Shown one piece after another: positions 12,901 to 24,155 of a stretch of DNA of 64,000 bases. The notes below the pieces were generated by a model. That model saw only the letters and a list, made by a program, of their open reading frames with translations, was not told the DNA's origin and ran no database searches. Each line of letters opens with the position of its first letter. The first letter of the stretch is position 1. The stretch spans positions 186,001 to 250,000 of the forward strand of contig CAJJDP010000053.1 in NCBI GenBank assembly GCA_905182995.1, read 5' to 3'. The position numbers and the translations under genes are program-made. The stretch is from Paramecium octaurelia. Taxonomy: Eukaryota > Ciliophora > Oligohymenophorea > Peniculida > Parameciidae.

Positions 12901-15900
12901 CACTACATTGTAGGCTATGACATTACAAAATATAGGCAATTCAATGAATCCATTCTTATCATTGTCTAATTAAATGCATTACTAAAATATTTTTTGAATT
13001 TAGACATAAGACTGAGATTTTACAAGTGAACCTAATTTAATCACATTTACATATTTGTTTTTTGGATCTTCAGTTACCAATTGTAATAATCCCTATTAAT
13101 GTGATTTGCCATCCTTTTTTTACAAATTTATTTTATTCACAAAATTAACACACTTATCAATTAATTAGTCATATGTGAATTCATTCATTTCCAACACCTT
13201 AATTAGAAATCTATCGACACTATCGAAATCTAGGAAGGTTAAGAGTCCTCTCAAATCCCATGGTTAACAAGGCTATTAATTTGGTATTTTCAATCTTAAA
13301 ACTTCCTTATTTTGTAAGATTTCTTCTGCTGTATGTAACAAGTCTTCGTAATCTGCAACCAATAAGAACTAATCACTAGCACTTAGTTTATGTAAGTAAT
13401 GTTAGAAGGATTAAAATGGAATGATTTTATTGGATTCAACTGCCAAACAGTCAGCTAGGAATTTAACATCTTTTTCTGTAACATCTGGTATTTTAAGATC
13501 CATTACACAATCACAGAAATCGTGATATGGCATTTCATTTACTCGAAAAAGATGAGTCAAGCCTAATTATCTGTAAATTAAGGTGTTTTTGACTTTGGCT
13601 AAAGTGTTAAGCATTTTCTTTATTTATAGTCCTTCAGACACTGATAACAACTTGCTTGTGATTTATTTGATTCTTATTATAGGTTCATCATTAAGATTTT
13701 CGGAATAGAGATCGAAAAATTCGGAAAAGAGAGCCTAGTTTTCAGATACAGCACTCATAAATTGTTTCTTAGTTAGGATTCCATCTCCATTCTCATCAGC
13801 CACAGCCAATCTAGCTAGAAATTATCGAGGAATTCCTAGCTTTTAGATTTCTTTGATAATTTAATCAGGACGTGATATCATTCTTAATTTATAGATCAAT
13901 TTGTCGTTTTCAAATTTATCCATTAATGATTTCAAACTGACAAAGTCATTTTAAACAAAATCATTTAAGTCTTTTTCATTTGAATATGCTTTGAATTTCA
14001 TCAGTAATTTCTTAAATTAATGTTTCATCAATATCTTATCATTGCTTAACCTCATGGCCTTTTGTAATTCAAACTCAAGAGGTAAATCAATCTTCCCTTC
14101 TCTCACTAACCCTTATAATTTAGATTCAATTTGATTTTATATCTTGACTACTGGTTTGTACTCTTCTGAATATTGAACTATGTATTTGAATTCCTCAAAC
14201 GATATATTATGTGGGTTTAGACACTAGCAAGATCTTAATAGATTATACACAAACGAGTAACTCAAGATTCCACCACAAGAATGAGAGATCTCATTCAAAA
14301 TATCCTATTGACATGGTTATTTATTCAATGTTAATTATTTGCTAAGTTTAATCAATTATCTCTTAGTGTGGACTTTTAACTATTCTTTATTCAACTCCTT
14401 CTCTATACCAATGACTCCTCGTGCTCTCTTTCCCATTAGTGCTTATTATAGGATTCTCTCTAAATCACTTTGAATTTGATTAAGTACATTTTGAGGTACA
14501 ACCACATCTAATTGTGTTGATGGAATCTCTAATGATTACCTGTGAACAAGAACTATCTTAACAGGATTGAGTAGGTTCTTTGAATTTTGACCCATGGGTA
14601 TCTCTGTCATGATTATCATAAATTCTAGACTTAATAAAGTACTGCCAAGTGTAGCATCTTCACTTTCGAAGGGAGTTTAAAGCATTCCTGTACTAAGTGA
14701 CACTATTTTTTGTAATTCCAATTAATGAACCAGAGGTACTTACTAATTGGCAGAGAACTCCTCTAATTCCTTATAATATCCTGGCTTAATACGCACCTAT
14801 ACTTTAGATGACTACTATTGATAACTGACTGGATCATAAAAGCTAATCCCATCAGTGGTAGCCACCATAACTAATTAGTTGAATGGCAAATATCCAATTT
14901 AAGATATCTGTGCATTTAATTTTATGTTGATTTATGGTTTGATTGTCCAAGGAGGATTTACATCATACTTCAATGTCAAATCTCTGTAGATTGTCCAAAT
15001 ACACAATTCCTAACCTTCAGCACTCAACAGACATCCCGATTCATTTACATAATGCAAGATTGGGGCTTCTTTATGGTGTTCCAATAGAGCTAATATGTTT
15101 TTGTCGTTCAAACAAAAGATGGTTCCTCTTTTAGGATAATGCACTGATGCGATAACAACATTTAGATCATTAATAAATTGAACTTGTTTGACTCTCTATT
15201 TCATGGCTTGTGGTTTTTCACGATATTTAATTCTGCCACTCTCGGAATCATACACTTATTGTGAGGCCAATTAATCAATTTCTGTGTCCAACAGACCAAA
15301 AGGTAAAGATGACAATACGAAATAGAAATCATTCCTATCTAATAATCCTACATTATAAACATCGCATTCTTAAAATAATTTAACCAAATCAATATGATTA
15401 GATTCACATCTATGCAATAATTCATCATAAGTGATGGGACTTTCAATCAATTTACTGAATTCTTGAAACGAAATACCATTAGGAAAAGCACATACAAAAT
15501 TCTGTCGAACTTGAGGTTTCATATTGAAAGATTCCAACATCTCAAATAACTATTTTTAAGTAACAATATTCTTCCCATCGTCATAAGTACTGAAAAGTTG
15601 TCTTAAATTCACTTTAGATATTTTTATTATATTTAGGGCATCATATATATTATACTTATTCTTCTGCTTATCCTTTAATATTTCTTCATATTGTTGTTGA
15701 CTTATGTAGCCCTCCTCATCACAAATCTAATCAAAATATTATTTGACAATCTCTTTGTCAGAGGCTTAATTGTTAGTGAAGAAATGCAATAACTTCCCTT
15801 TCTAGACCCTTGAGTCCTTGAATTGCACCATAAAATTTAGGGACTCTCTTCTTTTTTATTCTTACTATTCCATCTCTGCCAGAGTCATTTCTAATTTAAT

Positions 15901-18829
15901 AGGAAACTTGCTATTCGTGTCTTGAATCAATCTTGTAGCCACCTTATTCATGATTTCGTTCATGTATTTAAAATGAAAATCCAAAATACAGACAAAATTA
16001 ACAATTCTTATTATGTGTAATGACACTGATGATATTATATGGACATGAGTCCTTTGACTCGAAACCACTAGTAATAAATCCTCACATTGCCACAGATGTT
16101 AAGCATTCTGTTAAGCATTTGGAGCTCCCTCTCTTAAATCAATAGCTAACTCATGTCTATCACTTTTCTATGACATACTCCACATTTATAATTGCCAATT
16201 AGACTTCAGTATGAACATCTTTTAGTTAAAAATCAGACAATCTACAATAAAGGATTTATTGAATGGAAGTTTGGTACCGATATTAATATTCTACAACATC
16301 CTATTACCACAGACATCCTATGTATAAAGGATACTCTATTTATCAGGCATATATAATCTTTGAGTTAAAAAGTCATAGGACAATGTTCCCAAGAGATTTG
16401 GCAATTCAAAAGCTTAAAAAGGATGAAAAATAAATAAGTCCTTGATTGTAGGTCTCTTTTGAAAGGTATGCTATTTTTATTACGTAAATATTTGGGTTTC
16501 TGCAAAATATGCTGCTCCTTCTACACACTCCAGTATTATTGTTTTGGCAAAGGAATATAAGTCACCACTCTTGATCTTAGAATATTCATTTTGTTTTTAA
16601 ACTGCAGGCAGGGTTTCACTCATTTTCTCCTTAAGGGATCTTTTAGTACCTAATGGTTTAGGTAGTCTCTTATTGGATTTCTTGTTGAATTTGCCTGATG
16701 CTTTCTTGAGAAAGTAGGATTGCTTCATTCTTCTCCATAACTTTAAGATCACCATACCAAATTTCTTAAGAACCAACTACTCTCCCAAATAGACGTCAGG
16801 GAACATCAATTAAAGTAGTCTTCCATAGTCAACTGTATACATTCTGTCTTTGAGACTTATGATTGAAGAATCAGCTAACTTTTGAATTTCGAACATTTCT
16901 AGTTTTAATCCGAATTGATTCAAAATAGATAAAGTTTATTTCAATGTGACAGTTTTCATGTCTATACTGATTGTGGCAACCTTCTGGAATTCTTCTAATA
17001 ATTTAGGTTTCAACTTAGCCACATACGAGCCATAATTGAATTTCATTCTTAATTGAATTGGACTTATTTGTTGTCCAATCATTATCAATTCTTCGAATTT
17101 GGCCAAACTCACACGTGCTGTATATTAATTACTAATGATTCTGAATAAAGCATTTGAAAGTGAGACATCCATGACTTAATTGAAGAGAACATTAAGCATC
17201 AGCAGGAATTCTTTGGGCTCAATGAATTTTTCTGGGAATTTCTAAGTAAATTAACTAAAGAACTGTTTCACTGTTAATCCTGACTATTGTAATTTCAAGA
17301 GGACTTTGATTGAGATCTATTGGATGAGTATTTCCAATTTTAAAAGGGAATTCTTGTAAATATTGGCTCTGGTCTCAATGTCAGCCATACTGAAACTGAC
17401 TCTCTTTCCAGCAACCCCTTATTGTGAATTGGTCTTCAATAGGTCCAATAGTTGATTGTCTCTTTCTTATATAAAGCCTTGCATGTCTTCAGCTTAGATG
17501 TAATGATATAAGAATTTAGCATTGTCGATTTCAGACTGCATGTTCTAAATTGCCCTCTATTCCTATTACTTATTCTCCTTCTTCTCTTCTCGAACCTCGT
17601 GGAGTGATTGCCGAGTGAATATCTAGGAAAAGTCTTCTATCGTTAAATAATTCTTATTATTATGATCCAAGTAGTGGAACATATTGTCAAGTTGTATTTT
17701 GGAAAAGCGCAGAGTGTAAGTCATCACAAAATCCAAAAATTCAATCTTTTTGATCTTCAACCTGTCTGAGGCTTAAAGTGAGTTGATCATCTCTTATAAA
17801 TCCTTGAATTCTCTCCTCATGACTTGTCTCAATTGTTCAACAGTCTATTCCACTTTGAATTGAACACTCAATAAGGAATCGTTAGACACAGTTCTTACTT
17901 AGATTTTACTCAAGAACTCCATGTATTGGATGGAATTATTGTTGTTTATGTCGAAGTACTTAAAAACAGTTTGCAGCACTTCTTCTGCAACAGGGATATT
18001 AGAGTCCCTGAATGCTTGAATGAATTCATTGAATTCAATATGTCCATCCTTATTGTAATCAAATATTTCAAAGACTTCTTTGAGCGATTTGTCTGAATTG
18101 CTGATTTTGTCTTTTATTATAACAAACAACTCTTCAGCATTAAGACTAGACATGATTCGTATTTGCTTTTGCACTTCAGTCATATGATTCTTGTATCTAC
18201 GGAAGGCAAGTTAAATAAAATTAGCTGCATTCTCCTGATCAAATTTGTGATGAGTGTAAATACTCTGGAATTACCTCATTTCAATTAATATCGGTAATTT
18301 CACATATGTGTTGCGAATAATTTGTAGATAATTTATTAATTGAACTTTTGGTCTAATCACACCCATAACATTCAGAAAGTCTGCAAATTCCCTCGTCTCT
18401 GCATGTTTGAAATTGATCTTCATGAAATCTTCAATTAAACAATACCCTTTGTAACATTGTTACAATTATCCCTCTCTTTTTGGTCTCTCTGGTTCCAATG
18501 CCTTATTTTTCAGTATCAATTTAACTAAATTAATTACGATCACTTACTCTTTCTACTATAGTCACTCTCATTGCAATGTTTATAAAATGCTAATCTATTC
18601 AACCTAACATATCTTCTCCAACTAGTGAATAACCCTTCTTACACTATCTTAATTGTTGGTGCATGTAAGATATCTCTGATTTCATAATCTAATAATCATA
18701 TTGACAAATACCTATGAAGTCATCTTGTTTAGGAAAAGGAAGTTTGTCTCTTTGACTGAACTGAACTAACTAATCATAAAGGAAGTCTGCATCTTCCTTA
18801 TAGAGATCATTGTCTAAATCAGTTGTCAT
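3925..18829 (-). CDS. Giant EF-hand / propeller-like / pseudokinase protein, ~4,952 aa
   Basis: Exons are complement(3925-18524, 18548-18621, 18645-18829). The last exon is 14.6 kb with no TGA in frame; I checked it codon by codon. Near residues 230-290 lie two canonical EF-hand loops (DYNKDGHIEFNE, DINNNNSIQYME), with another at about 374 and further EF-like loops near 1030, 1668 (DENGDGILTKKQ), 1944 and 3268 (DFKSDGNILHYTE). Residues 720-780 resemble a kinase C-lobe end (RPTIKDLFIFHPF) and are followed by propeller-like strands (ILYTQDVCGNRMLQNI, GCLLSAEGQELCIWT) to about 1330. Residues 3514-3741 are a kinase fold with APE (LAPEFYSKSI) and DTWSFGVIIFELLFGHKPSI, but the HRD and DFG sites read AFPMM and SELTG, so it should be inactive. 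The C-terminal 1,100 residues look like helical repeats. The first intron starts GTG. Function is unknown; a calcium-responsive scaffold is inference. Confidence 0.9.
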
Positions 18830-18895
18830 TAATATTAATATTTATTATTTATTAATAAAATCAATTTTTCCACATTTACTAATCAGAACTCATCC

Positions 18896-19100
18896 TCATT
18901 AATTTTCTTATCCATCTACAATCCACTATTAAACTCAAATTTATAAATACTTCCTAAATATCCTCTCCCTACACTTTATTTTATTGATTCTAGTCATCCA
19001 CAACTTAATCTAAACAATCCTCCTTCTCAATACTTCTTAGTCTCTTTATTGTTTCTCAAAATTCTACTAATTCTGTTATTATATTTTACAAATTACTCAT
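18896..19100 (-). CDS. Small acidic protein, 51 aa
   Basis: Proposed exons are complement(18896-18925, 18951-19043, 19068-19100). The product begins MSNLQNIITEL and ends IQEWIVDGQENQ. Two introns are needed: 24 nt with an AAG acceptor, and 25 nt with a normal TAG. They remove an in-frame TGA and give a charged, coding-like frame. The strand is purine-rich, like other genes here. No family is recognised. The gene sits 66 nt upstream of the giant gene in the same direction, and its ATG is only 17 nt from the divergent ATG at 19118. An alternative without the last intron gives a 71-aa product ending at 18861. Confidence 0.4.
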
Positions 19101-19117
19101 AAAATAAATTAATTTTT

Positions 19118-19357
19118 ATGGAATCTCCGTTTCTAATTTGGTAGATATATGGGAACCACTCCACTGAGTCATTACCCTACCTAAGTAAATATTGTATAGC
19201 AGCAATCGTCACTCTGATCGTATTTATTTCGATTATGATGCTTCATCATGTTCGGAGTCATTTCTAAATTATTAGAAGAACCCCCAAGAAACAAAAGAAT
19301 AAAGAAAAGAATGTCACTTTCAACTTAGACTTGAATCAGATACACTACTATTATTGA
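19118..19357 (+). CDS. Small single-pass membrane protein, 79 aa
   Basis: A 79-residue frame without introns. A polar N-terminus (MESPFLIWQIYGNHSTESLP) precedes one clear transmembrane helix (YCIAAIVTLIVFISIMML), then a basic stretch (RRTPKKQKNKEK) and a tail ending in HYYY. The positive residues after the helix suggest that side faces the cytosol. No homologous family is recognised. The upstream frame is also open but has no ATG. The divergent start at 19100 is very close. Confidence 0.55.
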
Positions 19358-19576
19358 TTAGTATTTTTCATATGCTCTAAATTGGTTGTTCTTAATTAAA
19401 TCTGACTCTCTCCTTCAATCTCATTTAAATTAGTTATTGTATTTTAATATCAGCATTTTTATAATGTAAACTCTGTAAACAATTGAAGAACATCCCTTGG
19501 GAAACACTTAATTTTAGAAATTAAGACTTTTATGCCTATTCAATGAATTTAATATTAATTTATTAATATTTAAATA

Positions 19577-19946
19577 ATGAGTGCCTGCATATATTGTTGT
19601 CTCCTTTAATTGATAGCAAGTATCATCTACCCTCTGAGACAGACTTACCAAGCTTATAAATTACAAGAGAAACTATAAATATGGGTTGTATATTGGATTT
19701 TGATGAGTTCAATATATTTATTAGAGGAAATATCATTCGGAATATTGTTCATGTAAGTTTTACTTTTAAGTCAATAGGATCCCAGGATATTCAATTTTTA
19801 AGACTTTCTACGCTATCTGGCTTTATCATGAAAAAACCCAAGGAGCTTTGGTTGTTGGCACATTGCTGAAACCAGTATTTAATAAAGTCAAAGGCATTAT
19901 GGCTCCATTTTAAGAGAAATTAGATGTTCTTGAAAAAGTTAAATGA
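19577..19946 (+). CDS. REEP / YOP1 (TB2/DP1/HVA22) family ER-shaping protein
   Basis: Exons 19577-19752 and 19778-19946, split by a 25-nt GTAAGT...TAG intron, encode 114 residues. The family signature is clear: IYPLRQTYQAYKLQEK, then WVVYWILMSSIYLLEEIS, then FKTFYAIWLYHEKTQGALVV and KPVFNKVKGIM. REEP/Yop1 proteins insert hydrophobic hairpins in the ER and bend it into tubules, and this is the expected role here. Length fits a short family member. The N-terminus MSACIYCCLL is Cys-rich. The start was chosen as the first ATG giving the full hairpin region. The family assignment is firm; any specific orthologue is not. Confidence 0.85.
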
Positions 19947-20026
19947 ATTATATAAATAATTTTTCAAAGAACTATATATAAAAGTATAATTATATATATA
20001 TAAATACAAATTGTTGTGAACCATAA

Positions 20027-20746
20027 ATGTCTGTGTGGATGATATGGAATCCTGAATTATAATAGATTTTAGTAAAATGATTGCAGCATAATTCTTGGAT
20101 TTTGCTCAACATCCCAAGATAATAAGTGTTTTACACAGGGGTCCTATTCCATATATTACTTTAATAAAGATTAATGTTATATTACTACAATTAAGAAATT
20201 AAGAATAAATGAAAAAAGTAGGAATCCTTTCAAGAGACTTGCAAAGAAGAATATATGTGTTATCTAGACATTGAATATTCAATGTAATCGTCTTTGTAAT
20301 AGTAGTAAATATATAAAGTAGATAAGCTACTTCTGTTCTTTTCAGACTTATATAGTTAATAATTTATAGAATAATGTAATCAACTCTTGATTCCCAGGCG
20401 ATTAAGAATTAACTATCTTATGATTTCTTGATTCAATTTGTTATCTAACAAATTTATAATGGGTATATTTGAAGTTGATAGCAATATCTTGATCCCTAAA
20501 ATATTTGGACTGGTTAAATGGCTATTCTTGGATTATCCCGTTTGCATTGGCTATAATAGTGATCAACAAAAGGAGTAGACATATGAACTTCATCTGAATA
20601 ATATTATTAAGTAATATCTTAAATTAAAATCCTTAAGAAAATAATTTAAATTATCCCCCATCAGTCGATAATATATGATAAAAATTATTAGTTTATTTAT
20701 TTTTGAATTGAAATATATATATGATTATTAATAAAGAAGTTTATGA
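20027..20746 (+). pseudogene. Possible interrupted gene with three in-frame TGAs
   Basis: One frame runs from ATG 20027 to TGA 20744-20746 with TGA also at 20078, 20210 and 20429. The middle (QESFQETCKEEYMCYLDIEY, YKVDKLLLFSDLYSQQFIEQ) and the end (YNSDQQKEQTYELHLNNIIK) look coding, while the first third is weaker. A 22-nt GTA...CAG segment lies at about 20378-20399, but using it changes the frame. The region could be a decayed gene, a gene whose introns I could not place, or chance; three TGAs in 240 codons is near random expectation. No family is recognised. Confidence 0.25.
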
Positions 20747-20797
20747 TTTAAAAAATAATGAATGGTTTGTAGTTAAAATGAAATAAAATATATACAA

Positions 20798-22439
20798 TCA
20801 TTGCCATAATTTATTGTTTGAAGTACTGTTGAAGCTTTTTGATGCCCAATCCATAGTAAGCATCTAGAAATAATAAAGTAATATATACAGTTTTTTAGTT
20901 TAAATTTGGTTAGAAAGTAGGTAAGTATTTATTCTCTAATTTCTATAGATTTTCTTGTTTTTTTTATTGATACTCAAGTAATCTGTCTTCTACTTTGAGA
21001 GAGTTATAGTTTTCAATATTTTTCTTTTGTATTTGAGGTCTAAAGGTTAATGATGATAGCATGTCCTTGTCCTTTTTCATCTACTCAGTTAAGATGTGTT
21101 CATTTCTCTTTTCTAACCAATGAATTTAAGAGTTAGCGAATTCTTCAACATTAATTTCCTATTGCATAGACTTATTTGGATCCTTCTTCTTAGACCACTT
21201 CTATTTCTCCTTCTCCCACTATTCCTATTCTGCCCTAATGGATTCCTCCTCCTTTTACTTTTTGAGTTCAATCTACGACTTGACCCACTCTTCTTTTTTT
21301 TAAATGACTTTAGATTAACGAATGTGTAGTGGCACATAATATTAACATTCAGTCTTAACTCGTTATCCTTGGACTTCCATAAAGTCCAAACGTTTTTGTC
21401 TTTAATTTTATACTTTTTTGTTCGGAGTATCCTGAGTTGCAAATTAAGTTGTTTATTATTATTGTTATTGGGGTGGTTACTATTATTATTACTTTTTAAT
21501 GGTATCTCCAATTTTGAATTTGATTTCATTGGTTTATACAATTGCATGACATGAACCCTCTTTGTATTAGACATCCTCAGCTGGATCCACAGGTTCCATG
21601 ACGTTCTCCTCTTTGATGATTTGTATTTCCTACCCGATATTGATAGTCTTTTTAGCACTATGGATTATGATTTTGATGATACTTTATTTATAGATAATCT
21701 TTCAATTTAGGTAAATTGGGTAAGAGATCGACCTAAACATCTGCATCTTTAAACTAATATATCATTTTGTAATCCTCCTCTTCATTTACTAGTTGTTTTA
21801 GTTTTCTTTCCAACAATTTACAACTTCGTTCATTTATCATGGGTCTTGCACTCATAATTAATTTATCTTTATTTTTCTCTTCTTCCACCATTTTATTCAA
21901 CTATTTCAATCTCTATTTCTCATAATTGTACAATCTGTTCACTGTTTCTTAAAATACTAAGATTTAGGCGTTTTCGATTACCTTCATCGAGATCTTCCTA
22001 AGCATGTTCAACTTTGCTCTATTTCATTTTCTCTTCCTTTTGTTTTTCTTCTTCTCTCTTTTTCTTCACTTCCTCTGCTTTTAATTGTACATTTTTGATG
22101 TTTTATTGCACCTTGTCCATTTCTAAGATGATTATGGTAAATACTTTTGGGTTATTTTTACTTGATTGCAATTTCATATTTCGGAGCCTCAGCAATTGGC
22201 TTTTGCGATTTCTTATGCAATTCAGTCTTCTTTTTATTGAGTGCATCTTTGAATACATTTGATTGGTTGCTATACTTCCCATTCTATAATTTTAATATTG
22301 AGGCTCCAACTTGAGGATTCCTTGATGTCTGTACTAATCTTTAAGGAGAGAGAGAATTGCCTACTGATTCTGCTTGTAGGTATCTCTCCATAGATTACGA
22401 TTAAACACTCTCCTTTGAGTCATCTAATTGTTAATTCAT
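20798..22439 (-). CDS. Gln/Lys/Glu-rich coiled-coil protein, 514 aa
   Basis: Exons are complement(20798-20863, 20889-21657, 21683-21956, 21982-22122, 22145-22439). The four introns of 25, 25, 25 and 22 nt all begin GTA and end TAG, and each restores the frame exactly. The N-terminus is Ser/Gln-rich (MNQQLDDSKESVQSQSMERY), then come Lys/Glu helices (EEVKKKREEEKQKEEKM), a Gln tract near residue 260, and more helices. Near the C-terminus is SSLTFRPQIQKKNIENY, which resembles the TFKP motif repeated in the 24156-25657 gene. It ends at TGA (complement 20798-20800). No enzymatic domain is seen; a structural role is inference. It is divergent from the next gene, 217 bp away. Confidence 0.85.
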
Positions 22440-22656
22440 TTGCAAATAAATTTTAATAATATATGTTAATAAAATTACTTATCATTTATTATCATTAAAT
22501 TCAAAGAAATATAAGTGCTAATTAAATTTATAACAAGAAACTGTTTTGATTTGTGGATACCTAGTACCATATATAATATTCCTTCAATTGTTGAGCAATG
22601 ATCCACATAATATAACTGCATTTGATATTATATACAAAATAAATATAAAATAAGTT

Positions 22657-24139
22657 ATGAAACCTTTAATAAATTTAGATTTTAGTGAAGTCAAATTCGA
22701 TAATGAATAGATCCCTAATTACACAAGAGAATTCATGGATCAAATGAGAGATCACATGTATCATGTGAGAAAGTTTGAAGAGATGTAGAAGAATCAAATT
22801 CCTAAATTGATTCCCCAAAGGCCAATGAGTGCCTAGGCAAAGAAGGTGAAGACTCACCAAGAAAAACATAAGTACTTAAAAAAAAAAGAACCCTCTCAAA
22901 TCATACCTAAGCCATAAGCAACATCCAAAAATACTTCAAATGCCATTACGCTTGGATAAACATATATATCTGAATCTATCCCTGTGATACAATCTAATTT
23001 ATTGGTTTCTGGTTCAGATGTATAACTCCCTAAATAACCTAATAGTTCTAATGTATGTAAAAAATAAACACCAAAAGAACAGCACATCAACAATAAGCCC
23101 CAACAACTTAAGGCCATAGACTAACCTGTCAAAAAGGAAGTTTATGGTCTTTTTGATTGGGAAGACGAAATTGATGGGTAATTTTATATTAAAGAAGCTA
23201 TCTAATTACAAGAAAAAAATAAAAGACTTCAAACAGCTGAATAAACTAACAGGGAATAGTTTCTACAAAAAGTAAAGACTTAGAATGCATTATCTCCTAA
23301 AGAAGAAATTCTGAGGCAATAACAAATTGAAATTCAATAAAAACAAATGAAATTGGAATAGTTAAGATAGAATAACAAGGTGGAATAAGAAATAGTAAAG
23401 ACAACAGAGCAAGAAGATGATTATGGCAATGATTTTGAGGATGAGGATCAAAACATAAGGTAGCCTATTCATTAGGAGGAGGATGATTATGGGAAGGATG
23501 AATTTGAAGCATATGATGAGGGTAGGATGCCTGACGAGAAGGATAAAGAAAAGTAATAATAGAAACAAAGTGAAGTTGTGAACAAAAAATAATTAATTCC
23601 GCATAAAACCAATACAGATTCCAAAAGCACCTTAACCCAAAACTCTAAGAAAAGAAAGAAGTTTATGTATAGACCAAAAAATGCCAAAGAAAGGAAATAG
23701 GAGTTGGTAGGAATGAGGGAGGATCTCGAAAAGAATATGATTTAAAATGATCCTGCTTCTGCTTAGTTATACAATTTAATGTAAGATTCCAAAGAGAAGG
23801 AAAAACTCATGATTGAGGTTAATACGAAGAGGAAAGATGAGTTGGCTTTGGCTCGTCTAACGTTGCAACAATTATAAGAAAAAATAGATTAATAATTACA
23901 CATCATCGATGTAATAGGAATTTTAATATCATTAGGATTTGGATAGAAAAGAAAATTATGCTCAATAGATTATTGAAAAACTCAAGGAAAATAGAAACAA
24001 GTAATAATAATAATATGATAATGAGATTGAAAAATTCTTGGCTTGTAAAGTGATTGCAAGATTGCTCAAAGGCAAGAAGGATAGAAGATTGTATTTAGAG
24101 TTAAGACGTTAAAAGTTCATGAATATGCTCAAATAATGA
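22657..24139 (+). CDS. Gln-rich charged coiled-coil protein, 485 aa
   Basis: Exons 22657-23910 and 23936-24139, with a 25-nt intron ending TAG. The protein starts MKPLINLDFSEVKFDNEQIP. It has a Gln/Lys-rich N-terminal half, an acidic central patch (DDYGNDFEDEDQN, EEDDYGKDEFEAYDEG) and a helical C-terminus (IIDDLDRKENYAQQIIEKLK, LYLELRRQKFMNMLKQ). No known domain is recognised. The many TAA/TAG codons read as Gln keep the frame open for 418 codons before the intron. Its stop lies 16 nt before the next start on the same strand, so two closely spaced same-direction genes share almost no intergenic DNA. Structural or ciliary roles would be guesses. Confidence 0.8.
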
Positions 24140-24155
24140 TTATAATTTTAATTAA

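Noticed and set aside
21113-21658. Long Arg/Ser/Lys-rich minus-strand frame of 181 codons
   Set aside because: It is an alternative frame of the 514-aa coiled-coil gene; the correct frame runs through TAA/TAG as Gln and is joined by exact introns.
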